From Strigamia acuminata (taxonomy: Eukaryota; Arthropoda; Chilopoda; Geophilomorpha; Linotaeniidae), in contig OX442314.1 of assembly GCA_949358305.1 (NCBI GenBank), positions 46,324,581 to 46,384,580 on the forward strand: a stretch of DNA of 60,000 bases. Direction: 5' to 3'. Positions 31,401 through 42,084 of the stretch are shown in pieces. The notes under the pieces are model-generated. The model was not told the DNA's origin. It made no database searches and saw only the letters and a list, made by a program, of their open reading frames with translations. Each line of letters begins with the position of its first letter. Position 1 is the stretch's first letter. The position numbers and the translations under genes were made by a program.

Positions 31401-32530
31401 TTAATTTTAAAATATTTAATTTTTTGAACTTATTTAATTTTAAATTTTTTTTGAATTTATTTAATTTTAAAATTTTTTTTAATTTATTTAATTTTAAAAT
31501 TGTTTTGAATTTATTTAGTTTTAAAATTTTTTTTAATTTATTTAATTTTAAAATATTTAATTTTTTGAATTTATTTCCTTTATTTCATTAGTGAATGACG
31601 ATTTTTCTCGAGAAGTGGTTTCTTTGCGCCTGGAAGTCGAAGGGCTTCGCTGCGAGCTCCTCAAAGGAAAACAAGCGATGCTGCAAGCGCAGGAACGTGA
31701 ACAGAAAATGAAAGACAGGTTGGCGGAACAGGCGCAACGAATGATCGAACGAGGGTATAAATTCGAGAACGCGGCGCTGGGTGATCGCAGACCCACAGCG
31801 CTTATCCGTTGCTACGGGAACCTCTACACTCAAGCTCGGGTCGACACCTTAGACGCTTTAGACGCCATTCCTGAACTGCGTCATGCGGATGAACTCAAAG
31901 CGAAATTACTCTTTTCAGTCGTCGTGGTATTGAATATTGATTTAAAAATAATTAATAACTAATTAATAATTAATAATTAATGTGGATAATCGTTTTTTCA
32001 GTTAGCATTTCGTTCGGTGCAGACGACGGTGAGAGAAATCCACGAAACCGTGCGCCGGGTTTTACAAATGCCGGCGCTGGGAAGTAAAAACCCGAATGCC
32101 GATCCGAGCGCACAACAGGTCGAGTGGGGAATTTCGTTGTACATGAAACGGACGAGCCAAGTTTACGACGTTAAGAAAAATATCGAAGTAAATTAATAGT
32201 TTAATGCGATTCGATTGTATTTTAATGTTTTTCTTTTATTTCTAGGACGTTTGTTCGCAAATATGGGCGACACTGTACGATTATCCGTGTCTTAAAGTGT
32301 GTCAGGGATTGGTTTCGTACATTGAGAATTGCGTCAAGTTAGCTTGGGCTTTGACAAACCAAGTGCCGAGTTTTGTGGTTGAATACGAGACGCGTTTGTT
32401 TCGGAAGGATTTGCACGTACGTTTCCACGCGTCCGATCACGAGAGCAATCATATCGATACGTATTTGTGGCCGGCTCTGTTGGAAGGCGACAATGGTCCG
32501 TGTGTTCACAAAGGTGTTGTTGTTACTTGA
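28441..32530 (+). CDS. MIEAP/SPATA18-like (mitochondria-eating protein family), five exons
   Basis: Predicted exons are 28441-29617, 31201-31317, 31592-31926, 32002-32187 and 32246-32530 (TGA). All introns are GT-AG and all junctions stay in frame, giving 2100 nt and 699 residues. The last three exons contain a short coiled coil (SLRLEVEGLRCELLKGKQ). The conserved C-terminal MIEAP domain follows, with CYGNLYTQARVD at its start and DTYLWPALLEGD..HKGVVVT at its end. These match human SPATA18, a p53-induced protein acting in mitochondrial quality control. Exon 1 encodes a ~390-residue N-terminal half with YYEKREFHAAASF and a later helical region; I cannot place it in a named domain. It is longer than human SPATA18 (about 540). 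AATAAA lies at 32581-32586. Exon 1 is very GC-rich, later exons are not. ATG 28441 is chosen as the first one in the GC-rich frame, but an upstream exon is possible. Confidence 0.83.
30280..30490 (+). repeat. Intronic tandem array, 6 x 34 bp with palindromic unit ends
   Basis: Six 34 bp units start GCATAAAATGGAATTTTT and end ATATTTTATGC inside intron 1 of the MIEAP-like gene. The first and last nine bases of each unit are reverse complements, so every unit junction can form a GCATAAAAT stem. Three single-base variants were seen. Confidence 0.88.
31338..31570 (+). repeat. Intronic AT-rich tandem repeat
   Basis: Intron 2 is almost entirely made of ~29 bp units of the pattern TTAATTTTAAAATATTTAAT with TTTGAATTTA spacers. 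The branch point and acceptor (TTTCATTAG) follow directly. Confidence 0.8.
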
Positions 32531-32869
32531 GTGGAATTATTCTCGTTTATTCAATGTTTGTAATTTTTATTTTATTTTTAAATAAAATCCAAATTTGTGA
32601 TTATGTATAATTCTTTACAAACATTTATGTTGCCTTTTATTTTATTGTAAATATTAAGAAATCATTTCATGCAGATGAGATGATGTAATGGAAAAATCTT
32701 CACGTGCGTTTGGCTGCTGAATGACGTTTGCGAGAAACTGATCGGTTTTCTGCTGGAAATCTCGTACGGGCAATGATTTTGGATTTCAAAATCCTTGAAA
32801 TCTCATGAAATCCTGGAAATCTTATAAAATTTCTTGCAAATTGTCGCAAATTCTAGCAAAATATTGTAA

Positions 32870-33115
32870 GAAACCCACCTGAAATTCTGAGCAATCCTTG
32901 TGAAATCCTGAGAAATCCTTGTGAAATCCTGAGAAATCCTTGTGAAATCCTGAGAAATCCTTGTGAAATCCTGAGAAATCCTTGTGAAATCCTGAGAAAT
33001 CCTTGTGAAATCATAAGAAATCCTTGGGAAATCCTGAGCAATCCTTGTAAAATCCTGAAATCCTGAAATTCTTAGCAAATCCTTAAAATCTTTAGCAAAT
33101 CCCTGAAATCTTCGA
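32870..33115 (+). repeat. Tandem repeat, ~21 bp units downstream of the MIEAP-like gene
   Basis: The unit GAAATCCTGAGAAATCCTTGT occurs about eight times with small changes, with decayed relatives from 32790 to 33290. Since 21 is a multiple of three, two minus-strand frames stay open as a repeat artefact. Confidence 0.85.
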
Positions 33116-35109
33116 AACCTTTCAAATCTCATGAAATCCTGGAAATCCTGGAAATCTTATAAATTGTCTTGCATGTTGTAAATTCTAGCAAAATTGAGCT
33201 AGAAATCTCGGACAGGCAAAGATTTTGGATTTCAAAATTCTTGAAATCTCATGAAATCTTTAAGGATTTCAAGGATTTCAAAATCTTGTACGTGATTTTT
33301 GCGATTGGCTACCCCCTCGGTTTTCTGCATATTAATTAGTCAATTTAGTTGATGGTGGTTGGATGTGGTTGATGGAAAACCAAATAGAATTTTCTTCAAT
33401 TTGTTTGTAGTTAATCCATTAGTTAATTAATTTCACATATGCATTGATCACAAAATATATTTATTTTATTTTAAATAATTTTTTGTGTCGAGAATAAATG
33501 GATTAATAATTAATTTTCTCTAAAATAATTTGGAAAGAGAATTAATAAATGTTAGATTTATTATGAACTGCTAGTTTCTAGATGTAAATCCCGTGGAAAT
33601 AAATTCCAAGGAAATTCCGTAGAAATAAATCCCGTGGAATTGTGAGTAGCTTTCACGTCCAACAGATGACGCTGTTTTTGCCCATTCTTTGCACAATCCA
33701 TTTCATCCTTCCAGCTAGATACGTTGACTTCTGGGACTAAAAGTGTCAGCCAGGACCATCTTGCCAGAAAAGAGAGAGAGACTCCCTTACCGTTTCCCCT
33801 CACTCTGTGACGTCATCAGATAGGAAAGGAAGCGCCTCCCAGTCTGCGATGTGCTAACCAATGTTTTTCCAGTAATTATGGAACTCGTGGTGTCTGTAAT
33901 TATTACCCACACCTCATATCCTGTCAGCGTAATCTAATTAATTAGTGTTTGTTTAAGTTTGGTTAGTATAAAGGTGTTTTAGTCATCTTGTCTAACAATA
34001 TCCTGTTATCCTGTCAGCACTATGCATATCATATTTCCATTGTTGTCATTACGCCATTAGGCTTAATTAGAAGTCATTAATAAATGACAATGTCACGTTT
34101 TGATAAACCTTTGTTGTTCCGCTCATTCCTACATTCAAGTATATCAATCTATTAATTTCTTTGGCTGTTGTTTGTTCATGGTTATGAAGTCAGAACTCTT
34201 TTTATTGTTTAAATGCCATGTTCTATCTAGGCAGACAAGAGTGAAAAACTTCCAGGTTCTCCCCTCTTGCTCTGACGCAGACATTCCTTTCAAGGCTGAA
34301 AGTCGAGTTCAGTGCAATCTATGGATGGCCGTCCGCCACATAGAGTTGCTTAGAAAACTGCTTCCCTTGGTCTTCCATACCAAGGCGTGGTATGGTGTTT
34401 GTGTTCAGCCGAACTATGGAAACAATGAAGGTCCCGCATTAGGCATAAACTAGGGTCATAGTGTATTTTTGATAGCTAGGTTTTCCAGTCACAACGTTTC
34501 AACGAAATGCCATCGGCGACAACGGTGACAATCCAGGGAATTTGGTGTTACCGCCTTCAATGTTTTAACAAACTTCGAATAACTACGCTAGGCACTCGTG
34601 TAATCGATATTTGGGGCGGAACCGTTGTGCCAATGACTAGAGAAGAGTTCTGGGAATTGGTATCCAGTTATTTGCATTAATGAAAGAAAATATTTAAAAT
34701 CTGCTCGGTTTTTTTTATATTTTGTTCGATCACTTGTTCAAATTTTTGTTTTAGTGTGTCAGCCGCAGACTATCTTCTATATGAATAAATTTGCAAATAA
34801 TCATGCAACTTGTATCTTCAAACTCTGTGGGTGGTGAAAGAGTAACTTAATCCTTTTGGCCAGGTGTTGCTATAATTTGTCTAAATTATTGCACAACTGG
34901 AGAAATAAATACACAAATATATCATACTAATATGATATAATGTGTAGAAATAAAGTGGACTTATATAAAACCTTTAATTTTATATAAATTTCACCTAAAG
35001 TGAGATACACATTCAAATTTCCCGCTAAATAGGAAATAGCGCCATCCAGTGGTGAACTTGGAACTAATATGACGTCATAACCGTCACAACTTTTATAGGT
35101 TTCAAGTGG
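33116..35109. other. Intergenic, no supported gene
   Basis: 33580-33640 contains a few inverted copies of the GGGATTTATTTCCAC unit seen at 24 kb. The 117-codon frame at 34100-34453 shows no domain. 34480-34680 may be decayed 5' sequence of the mariner remnant that follows, but no clear motif survives. Nothing else seen. Confidence 0.45.
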
Positions 35110-36240
35110 TCACTTTGCAGTAAAGATTTGGAGTTGCATTTCCAGAACAGGACTTGGGCCTTTACATCGCATTGATGTAAAGTTCAACTCAGAAAAATAC
35201 ATAGAAGTTCTGGAAACAGTCATGACTCCTTATGCCACGGAAATATTTGAGGGCACCAACTGGTTTTTCCAGCACGACAAATCTCCCTAACACACATCAC
35301 GTATGGTCTCAGAGTGGCAAAATGATAACCTAGACGAAATTGGTGCAGAAAACTTGATTTGGCCAGCAAAAGGAGCAGACATGAATCCTATGGAAAATGT
35401 TTGGGCCGTCCTGAAACGGTAATTGCGGTTTCAGGTGTTAAGAGATTATTAGTTTTTATAAGCTTACATATCAGGTGCACAGCGTTGCCAGCTTTATAGC
35501 TTATACCCTTTTCGATTTTACTGTAGGCTTTTTTTGTATTTCCCAACTTCTAATTCAGCCTCTTTGTGTTTGGCCTTTTTTATTATTAATTAAATGAATA
35601 AAATATTCAGAAGTTGCAAGTTTATTTGTTTGCCAGCCTTACATTTACCGGCCCTTTAGTTTGCCAGCCTTATATTTGCCGGCCCTTTATTTTCTAGCCT
35701 CTTTTGGAAACGCCACGAACGTCGCACGAACGCCGAAAGGGCTAAACCTTTAAAAGGCTGGCAACACCCCGACCCACATATCATATGCAAATACCGTATT
35801 TTACCGAATAAGAGTCGCCCTCGAATTGTAGCCGCCCTCGAATAAGAGCCGCGACTAAGAGAGGCGACTTGAAATAAGAGCCGCCCTCGAATAGTAGCCG
35901 CGGCTTATGTTACGTTCAATGAACGTAACATTGACATTGGCCACTATTTAAAATAAAAGCCGCCCCCGAATTGGAGCCGCCCCCGATTTGGAGCCGCAGC
36001 TCAAACTGCCCGTTTTGAATAAGAGCCGCGGCTCTTATTTGGTAAAATACGGTACTAATAAAACTTTTCTCTGTTAGATGTTTGCATCTAGTGCAAATAA
36101 ACTTTGCGAACAGATCCAGACTGTTTGGGACGAAATCAGGAATGATCTGCAATTTATCGGTCAACTTTATGCATCCATGCCAGTGCGAATGCATCGTGTC
36201 CAACAAGTTATCTAGGGACATGGAAGGTTTTGAAAACGAA
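35110..36240 (+). pseudogene. Tc1/mariner transposase, split and inactive
   Basis: 35130-35423 encodes VKIWSCISRTGLGPLHRID, then FFQHDKSP and, later, PAKGADMNPMENVWAVLKR. These are the second catalytic aspartate block and the D/E-containing NP.ENVW block of Tc1/mariner DDE transposases. A TAA follows the SP of the D block. The frame stops at 35423, and the C-terminal tail (ANKLCEQIQTVWDEI.., then LYASMPVRMHRVQQVI) reappears at 36077-36213. About 650 bp of unrelated repeats, including the MITE at 35792-36054, lie between the halves. It is clearly dead. Confidence 0.82.
35792..36054. mobile_element. MITE with 27 bp terminal inverted repeats (263 bp)
   Basis: The left end TACCGTATTTTACCGAATAA and the reverse complement of the right end TACCGTATTTTACCAAATAA differ at one position here. 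The inverted repeat continues to 27 bp with GAG(T/C)CGC. If the outer TA is the duplicated target, the element is CCGTATTTT..AAAATACGG with TA on both sides. The interior has no ORF, but many diverged GAATAAGAGCCGCC units, plus a perfect palindrome, ATGTTACGTTCA and its complement (about 35906-35932). Confidence 0.85.
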
Positions 36241-37202
36241 GTGTCTATTTCCTGACACAATATGATTACGTACGTCATGCTTACGTTTTTAATGTTGTAA
36301 GACACTATTTAAAGGTCACATACTAGACAAACGTATTAAAGGCCAACAACAACTAATATGGAGTTTCTTGTCATTTCACGTGAGTATGCGTCCCACACCA
36401 AGATAACCAGTCCCTGGGTTACTATAGCGAAGACCATACCAGTCACATCACTATTGCTTGCTTTCTCGTTGTGTTAATTATCTATTTTCTATATTATTTC
36501 CTATATTGTCAGTTTTCTCATGTTAAGACAGATTAAGCCTTTTTCTATATGCTGTTATTGTTGTAATAATGAGATGATGTTTGCCATGTACTGCTATTAT
36601 TTAGAGATTTTTTATTGATTTGTGTTGCTAATAATGCTTTAACATATACATATGTGCTTTCATTCTTTTAAGTTTTCTTTGTTTGTATCTTTCACATTGT
36701 TAATTCAATAAAAGACTAGATTTCAACAAGCACAGACCTGTTGTTTCTTGTCTCTCCCATTGGAATTAGTACAATCATCATTGACTGCAAAATTTTTTAT
36801 TTATTTCTAATTCTATTATTTCTGTTCCATGCGAATCATCACAAATTTATTTATACGTTCATTATGGACCTTTTACGTCTCAGAAGGACAAAATACCAGT
36901 ATGTCAAAATACCCGTATGTCAGAAATCTGTAAGGTAATCAGTAATGGAAGTATTCGGACGCGTATTGCATCGCACGGCAACAGAAGAGTTCAAATCCAA
37001 TACCCGGCGTCCGCGTTGTCATGCATCAGCAACTTCCACTGGGTGGTCAACAGGCTCATATCCTTGTTCTACATCGGACGCTGATCCAATTATTAGCACC
37101 GTTACTTCTATTTCTAAAAGTGGAATTAAGGAGGACTATTGCTCGCGACTCGTACATTCCTTAATTAATTACTTTTATAAATTAATTAATTAGTTTATTC
37201 AT
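36241..37202. other. Intergenic with a diverged dispersed repeat
   Basis: 36455-36560 is similar to 39805-39910 (TGTTAATT.T..TTTTCTAT pattern, then TTTTCTCATG and TAAGAC). An ATTCAATAAAAGACTAGA poly(A)-like context at 36703-36720 hints at an old LTR or gene end. No gene supported. Confidence 0.4.
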
Positions 37203-37572
37203 TTCTTTCTTTTTTTGAAGAAGTCCACCACCACCACGATCACCAGCACTGCCAGAATGGGAAAACCTTGGAGGGGCAAGACGTGCTACTGTAACAGAGC
37301 AAACGGCTGTGTCCGTCGTCAACTTGCTGACAGTCTGCGAGCCGACATCGATCTTAGCAATGGGGACAATGTCGGTGACAGCCTTCGCCATAATGCAGTC
37401 GGCCCACACAGCGAGGGATTCGGTGATGGCCTCCATAGCTGTGGCCAACACCGCCGACTTTGCAACGAAGGCAGCAAAGGCGTCAATCGATATGAAATCA
37501 CAGTATAGGCAGAGCTGCGCTGGCAACAACCGGAGTTCCGGCCAGGCTGTATCGCCGACTTCAATCAAATAA
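37203..37572 (+). other. Possible exon or transposon-derived reading frame, unrecognised
   Basis: A frame open from about 37209 to 37572 encodes a proline-rich start (SPPPPRSPALPEWENLGG) followed by an alanine/threonine-rich helical segment (VMASIAVANTADFATKAAKA). TTTTTTTGAAG at 37208-37219 could be an acceptor. Base composition is more GC-rich than the surroundings. No start codon or known domain was found, so it may be part of a decayed transposon protein. Confidence 0.3.
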
Positions 37573-37861
37573 TCATATCTAATTTTTTGGTAATTTTTAT
37601 AATTTTTATAATTTTTGTAATTATCATAATTTTCGTAATCTTAAATTATATAATCGAATAGTTATTCTGATTTTCTTTTATCACAATTTTTTTTTTACAA
37701 TTTTTACAATTTTGAACAATTAGATTGGGACGCTGCTGGCTTACTGGGATGGTGGAAAGGTAATTGTATTATTGGAAAACTCCGCCTTACTGGCGTACGA
37801 ACAACACAAATGTTTCCACCCAAGTTGTGGAGCTCCCATCTTCTAAATCGCACTGGACAAC

Positions 37862-38066
37862 CTGGGGTGGATCTAGCTTTTCGGGGGCCCGGGGCTTGAG
37901 GTTTTTTCAGGGCCCCTTTATCAAAATTTTTAATAGCAACCTTTCTTCTGTTTCCTTTTTTTAGCAACTTTTTTTTTTTAGTACATGGCCCTGAGTCTTG
38001 GGGGGCCCCTAGAATTTGGGGGCCCGGGGCTCAAGCCCCAATAGCAGTATGCTAGATCCGCCCCTG
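37862..38066. mobile_element. hAT-type MITE with 8 bp target duplication (205 bp)
   Basis: The element is bounded by CTGGGGTGGATCTAGC and, reverse-complemented at the right end, CAGGGGCGGATCTAGC. The direct duplication TGGACAAC is present at 37854-37861 and 38067-38074. An 8 bp duplication and CAGGGG-type ends are typical of hAT. The interior has GGGGCCC-rich arms and no ORF. Removal of the element restores one uninterrupted flank. Confidence 0.92.
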
Positions 38067-38106
38067 TGGACAACCATATACTACAAATGCAGTTGAGTTG
38101 TGACAC

Positions 38107-38340
38107 AACCAGCTTGGTATTCTTGTCCTCGCAAGCCATGTTAGGGCAGTTTTTGATATGATCATGGTGTTGCATCGTGAACAGGCAGATACTGAACAGA
38201 CAATCGAAGAGGTTTTCCAGGACCCAAGCCTAAGAATAGTCGAAAAGAAGCGGCAAGCTAGGCTGTGCAGCTTACAAAAGAGCAGGCAAACACTGCTTGT
38301 GCTGAGGTTCCTTGAGAGCATTGCTCGCTGCTACAAGTAG
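38107..38340 (+). other. Unrecognised coding-like fragment
   Basis: A frame entering near 38107 and ending in TAG at 38340 encodes about 78 residues rich in charged helices (EQADTEQTIEEVFQDPSL, VEKKRQARLCSLQKSRQ). It follows the hAT MITE, which may interrupt its upstream part. No start codon and no family recognised. It may be a 3' exon or remnant. Confidence 0.3.
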
Positions 38341-41300
38341 GCCAGAGTTGCGCTATTTCTGATTCGTTTTTCCCCATTCACATTTTTATATTTTTTTATT
38401 GTAATTTTATCCGCCGTTTTAACGTCTATCACATTAGCGATCGCTCCAAATGACGTGGTCATTAAAATGGGTTATTATCACTAAAGTCTATCCGTTTTTT
38501 CACCTGTGAAGGATGCAATGTCTTTTTAGACTTTCACTGTTAATACAGGAATATGTACAAATAAAATTTTTATAGATGGTGTTCCACTTGGTAATGACTC
38601 TGCAGCTGCTTAAAGCTAATTTTATTCGCGAAGGGTTTACTATTGTTAAAGCAGAATAGACCAGTGGCTACAACTGAAACTGGTCTTCAACAAAGTAGCA
38701 GATGTAGATGTACAATTGGTAGCAACTGCATTGATAACATTGTATTTGTATTTGTATTTTTTTTTGTCTAGTTGAAATAAATGCTTTCCTTGATTTACAC
38801 GTGGATTCACTATGAGGGTAGTACAGAATTACTGAGTTTCTATACACCTTAGTATTTCGTCCCACCCGCCAGTACAAGCAACATTGATCTTTATTTAGAC
38901 TGGTTTCGTTGGTGTCTTATCGCGGTATTTTATTTCAATTCGGTTATTTGCCCACACACGATGGATGCTGGATAGTTACCCAGAAGTCAACTCATCTTGT
39001 ACACGAAACAGATTTAATTTTGCTGTAAATCTTTTTTAAAAGTGTAAATAAAAGTTTGGTTTAGAGCATGTTCTGTTGCAGCAGGGCCAGTTGCCATGAC
39101 GAAAAGGGGCATTGAAGTGTGCGTTACATAATCACAAAGTGGTTTCTATTGTTGTTCGCTTCAAGTATAACTTCCTATCTATTTCTCAATTCCTGGTTTG
39201 ATTGCTACACGCAGCACCAAACTTCAAAAACTTTGCATGAGGAAACTGAGTACGTGTTGCGAATCGCCAGCAGTTCTAAGAGAGGGCTCGGCGACAAAAC
39301 TTATTGGTTCCAGCAGCGGCTGCTACAGAAGTTGAAGAAATAGAGGTTGAAATGCAAGTTAGCAAGATCGCATTTAGTATTCAATTGCTCATATCTTATG
39401 TTATTTTTACCTTGCTGTTTGTTTATCCACTTTTATTGTAATTATTCCAACAAACATTGAAAAATACAAAAATATAAAATATAAAAAATCAGAAAATATA
39501 AAAATTATGAAATATAAAAATGACACTTGGAATCAATAAAACTGCATTTGAGTAAAAAGTTCAGTTTTCACATAAAATAAAGTGAAAAGGAATTTTGTTG
39601 AGATTAAAAGTAACATTTCGTGTTATTATTTAGCAAAATTTAGCTTAATACTGTTAAACACCATGTTGCATGTCCTCAAAACATTGCTCAATTTTACCAC
39701 TAGAGGGCAAAAAGTAGCTCCACCTAGCGGCCTGCCGGAGCCTATTGCTGATATCTTAAGCTATTTTTTCTTTGCTGTTTGTTTTTCCACTTTTATTGTA
39801 ATTATTGCTTCCTTGCTGTGTTAATTCTAAGTTTTCTATGCTATTTCTAATTTTCTCATGTACCCATGCTAAGACTAGTTTAAGTCTTTTCATTGCATGC
39901 GGTTATATTGGCATTTTTATCAGTACCGGTAGTGTAATTTTGTATGATTTGATTTCTCAACTGACTTTTCTCCTCTTAAAAGCAGCCAACTTAAATCATT
40001 TTGGCAACATATAAGTTTCAACTATATTTACTGAAGTGAATTGTAAAGAAAAAAGCAGAATTTATGTTCCAGACGTAGGAACATGTCAGCTGAACAAATT
40101 GAATATTTTGCAAATCGGATTCATATTTGTGGAACCCTGAATTGTTTGCACATGTTGTAGCATGCTCAGGATTCATAGACACACATATCCCAAGTCACAT
40201 GATAATTGTGCATGCAACTTGGCTAGGCCACACATTGTGAGTATAAATTTTTTTCTTGAAACAGAAATCGCCAAACGGATTGAAACCAATCACAAAATGA
40301 AGTAACACAAAATGAAGTAACACATCATGTTACAATTGGCAGAGATGTATCCTCTAATTTCTGGGACTTCATCATACCGGCAGAATACAATTTCTTAAAT
40401 TCCTAAACTTTTTCCAAGTTGATATCCTTCAAAGTAAGTAAATTTAATCATAAAGCATTATTATAACTCTGTATACATTACTTTTAATTTTTATATAATT
40501 TGATGCAGTACAAGCAATTCAACAGTGCAGTTGTGAGAGCTTGAGCATCGGAGACATACAAGCAATTATCATGTACTCTGTACTACACATTGTAATTGTG
40601 CATGAAACTTGGCTATAGGCCACATAATGTGAGGATAGATTTTTTCCTTAAAAGAGAAATCACCAAATGCATTGAAACAAAGTTCGTGTCATGGTAAGGA
40701 TTTAACAGAAATTAAAGTGTCATATATAAATACTCTAACATTGTATAAAACACCAAAATACAGGTAATAGTAAGACATGTAAATGCCACATTCATGGAGG
40801 AATGCAGGCTTACAATACAGTAACGTAAATGCCACATTCATAAAGGAATAAAATGAAATAAATACAAGGAATGGTTCAAAAATAAAAATAAACGCAGTAA
40901 ATAATGTGCAAATGACCAGAGCTCTCTTCTGGTTCCACTGAGACGTGTTAAGTCATCAGTTTATCCAGGGGTGACCACGTGGAGGTAGAGAGTTGGATTT
41001 TACACCCCCTTAGCAATTCGAATATCAATAATTTAAAAAAAATGTTTATGAACGTGAAAACTACCAATTTAAATTTAAACGTACATAAACTGTTGAAATC
41101 AGATTTTAATAGGAAAATTCCTTTTTAAAAGTAAGGTTAAAATACCAAAAATTAAAACATTTCTTTCAAAACGATATTCCTAAGATTTTTTTACCATTTT
41201 TTTTAATTAACTAATTTCAACGTGTGAAAACTATTTGTAAAAAATCTATTTTTGACATATATTATATAATTAAAAAAATTAAGCTTTTCAGTCTATTTTA

Positions 41301-41781
41301 CGGACATTTTCGACTCGCTTCGTTCCACCAGCTAGTTAACTCAGTATAAGTCACACCGAAATGGGAAAAAGTGAACAGCTTCTCGAGATTTTGGAGTTAT
41401 GAAAAATGGCGCGTGCCTTTGTTCTGGAATAATCAAAATCGTTACTTTTTGTCCTTTTTTCATTTAAAGATTTCAAACTTCAAATACTTACCAAATTTCC
41501 GTCGAATAGTTTAAGTTAAATTAAATTAGTGGTTGACTGATTGAACCTTTTGTGAAATAAAGACGAATTCATAAAACCATATATAAAAACTACTCGAGAC
41601 GATACTTCCTTCCATCCTCAGGTTCAAAGTGGTTATGGATACGGGGCTCAACCACAGATTATACAGATGGCCAGGTCTAGGCAATCCCTATGTTATTTGT
41701 GAAACGTGGTCACATGACCAGCGGCAGTGGCGCCCTCAGACGACTGGTAAGAATCAACTCAAGGTCAACATCACGGAAGCC
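38341..41781. other. Long gene-free repeat-rich stretch
   Basis: No supported gene. Repeat pairs seen: 39389-39448 with 39751-39810 (CTTTGCTGTTTGTTT.TCCACTTTTATTG core), and 40190-40290 with 40595-40685 (GGCCACA..TGTGAG.ATA then GAAATC.CCAAA.G.ATTGAAAC). A second dispersed repeat lies at 40775-41010. The remaining sequence is AT-rich without motifs I can name. Confidence 0.5.
40775..41010 (+). repeat. Dispersed repeat, copy B (copy A at 19085-19312)
   Basis: Same order as copy A: two GTAAATGCCACATTCAT.. units, then GACCAGAGCTCTCTTCTGG, a GTGACCACGTGGAGGTAGAG block and the end GTTGGATTTTACACCCC. Copy A has TGTGACATGTCAAG where this one has TGAGACGTGTTAAG, so they are diverged but clearly related. 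Confidence 0.75.
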
Positions 41782-42084
41782 ACAAACACTGTATTTTGTT
41801 TCAAAATCAGTCACAAAATGAAAGGTATTTTAAATTGAAATTAAATGTTTATTTAAAAAATGTTACATGTTTGAAGCCTTTAGTAACTTTCTGTTTTTTA
41901 TAGGTAAAGATAAAATTTTTTGATTTTTAAATTTTACAAACACTAGTTTTTTTCAAATTCAGTCACAATATGTAAGGTAAATTAAATTGAAATTAAATGT
42001 TTATTAAAAAAATGTTACATGTTTGAAACTTTTAGTAACTTTCTGTTTTTTCTAGGTAAAGATAAAATTTTTTGATTTTGAAGT
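41782..42084. repeat. Tandem duplication, ~155 bp period, at the end of the THAP transposase
   Basis: 41782-41930 and 41937-42084 share ACAAACACT, TTCAAA.TCAGTCACAA and a long near-identical core ending TAGGTAAAGATAAAATTTTTTG. The second copy contains the last codons and stop of the transposase, so the first copy carries a duplicate of that tail. Confidence 0.85.

Noticed and set aside
34100-34453. 117-codon ORF
   Set aside because: No recognisable motif and no promoter or poly(A) context. Probably chance.
36945-37193. 82-codon ORF with Ser/Arg-rich product
   Set aside because: No start context, domain, or splice support; composition is that of unique intergenic DNA.
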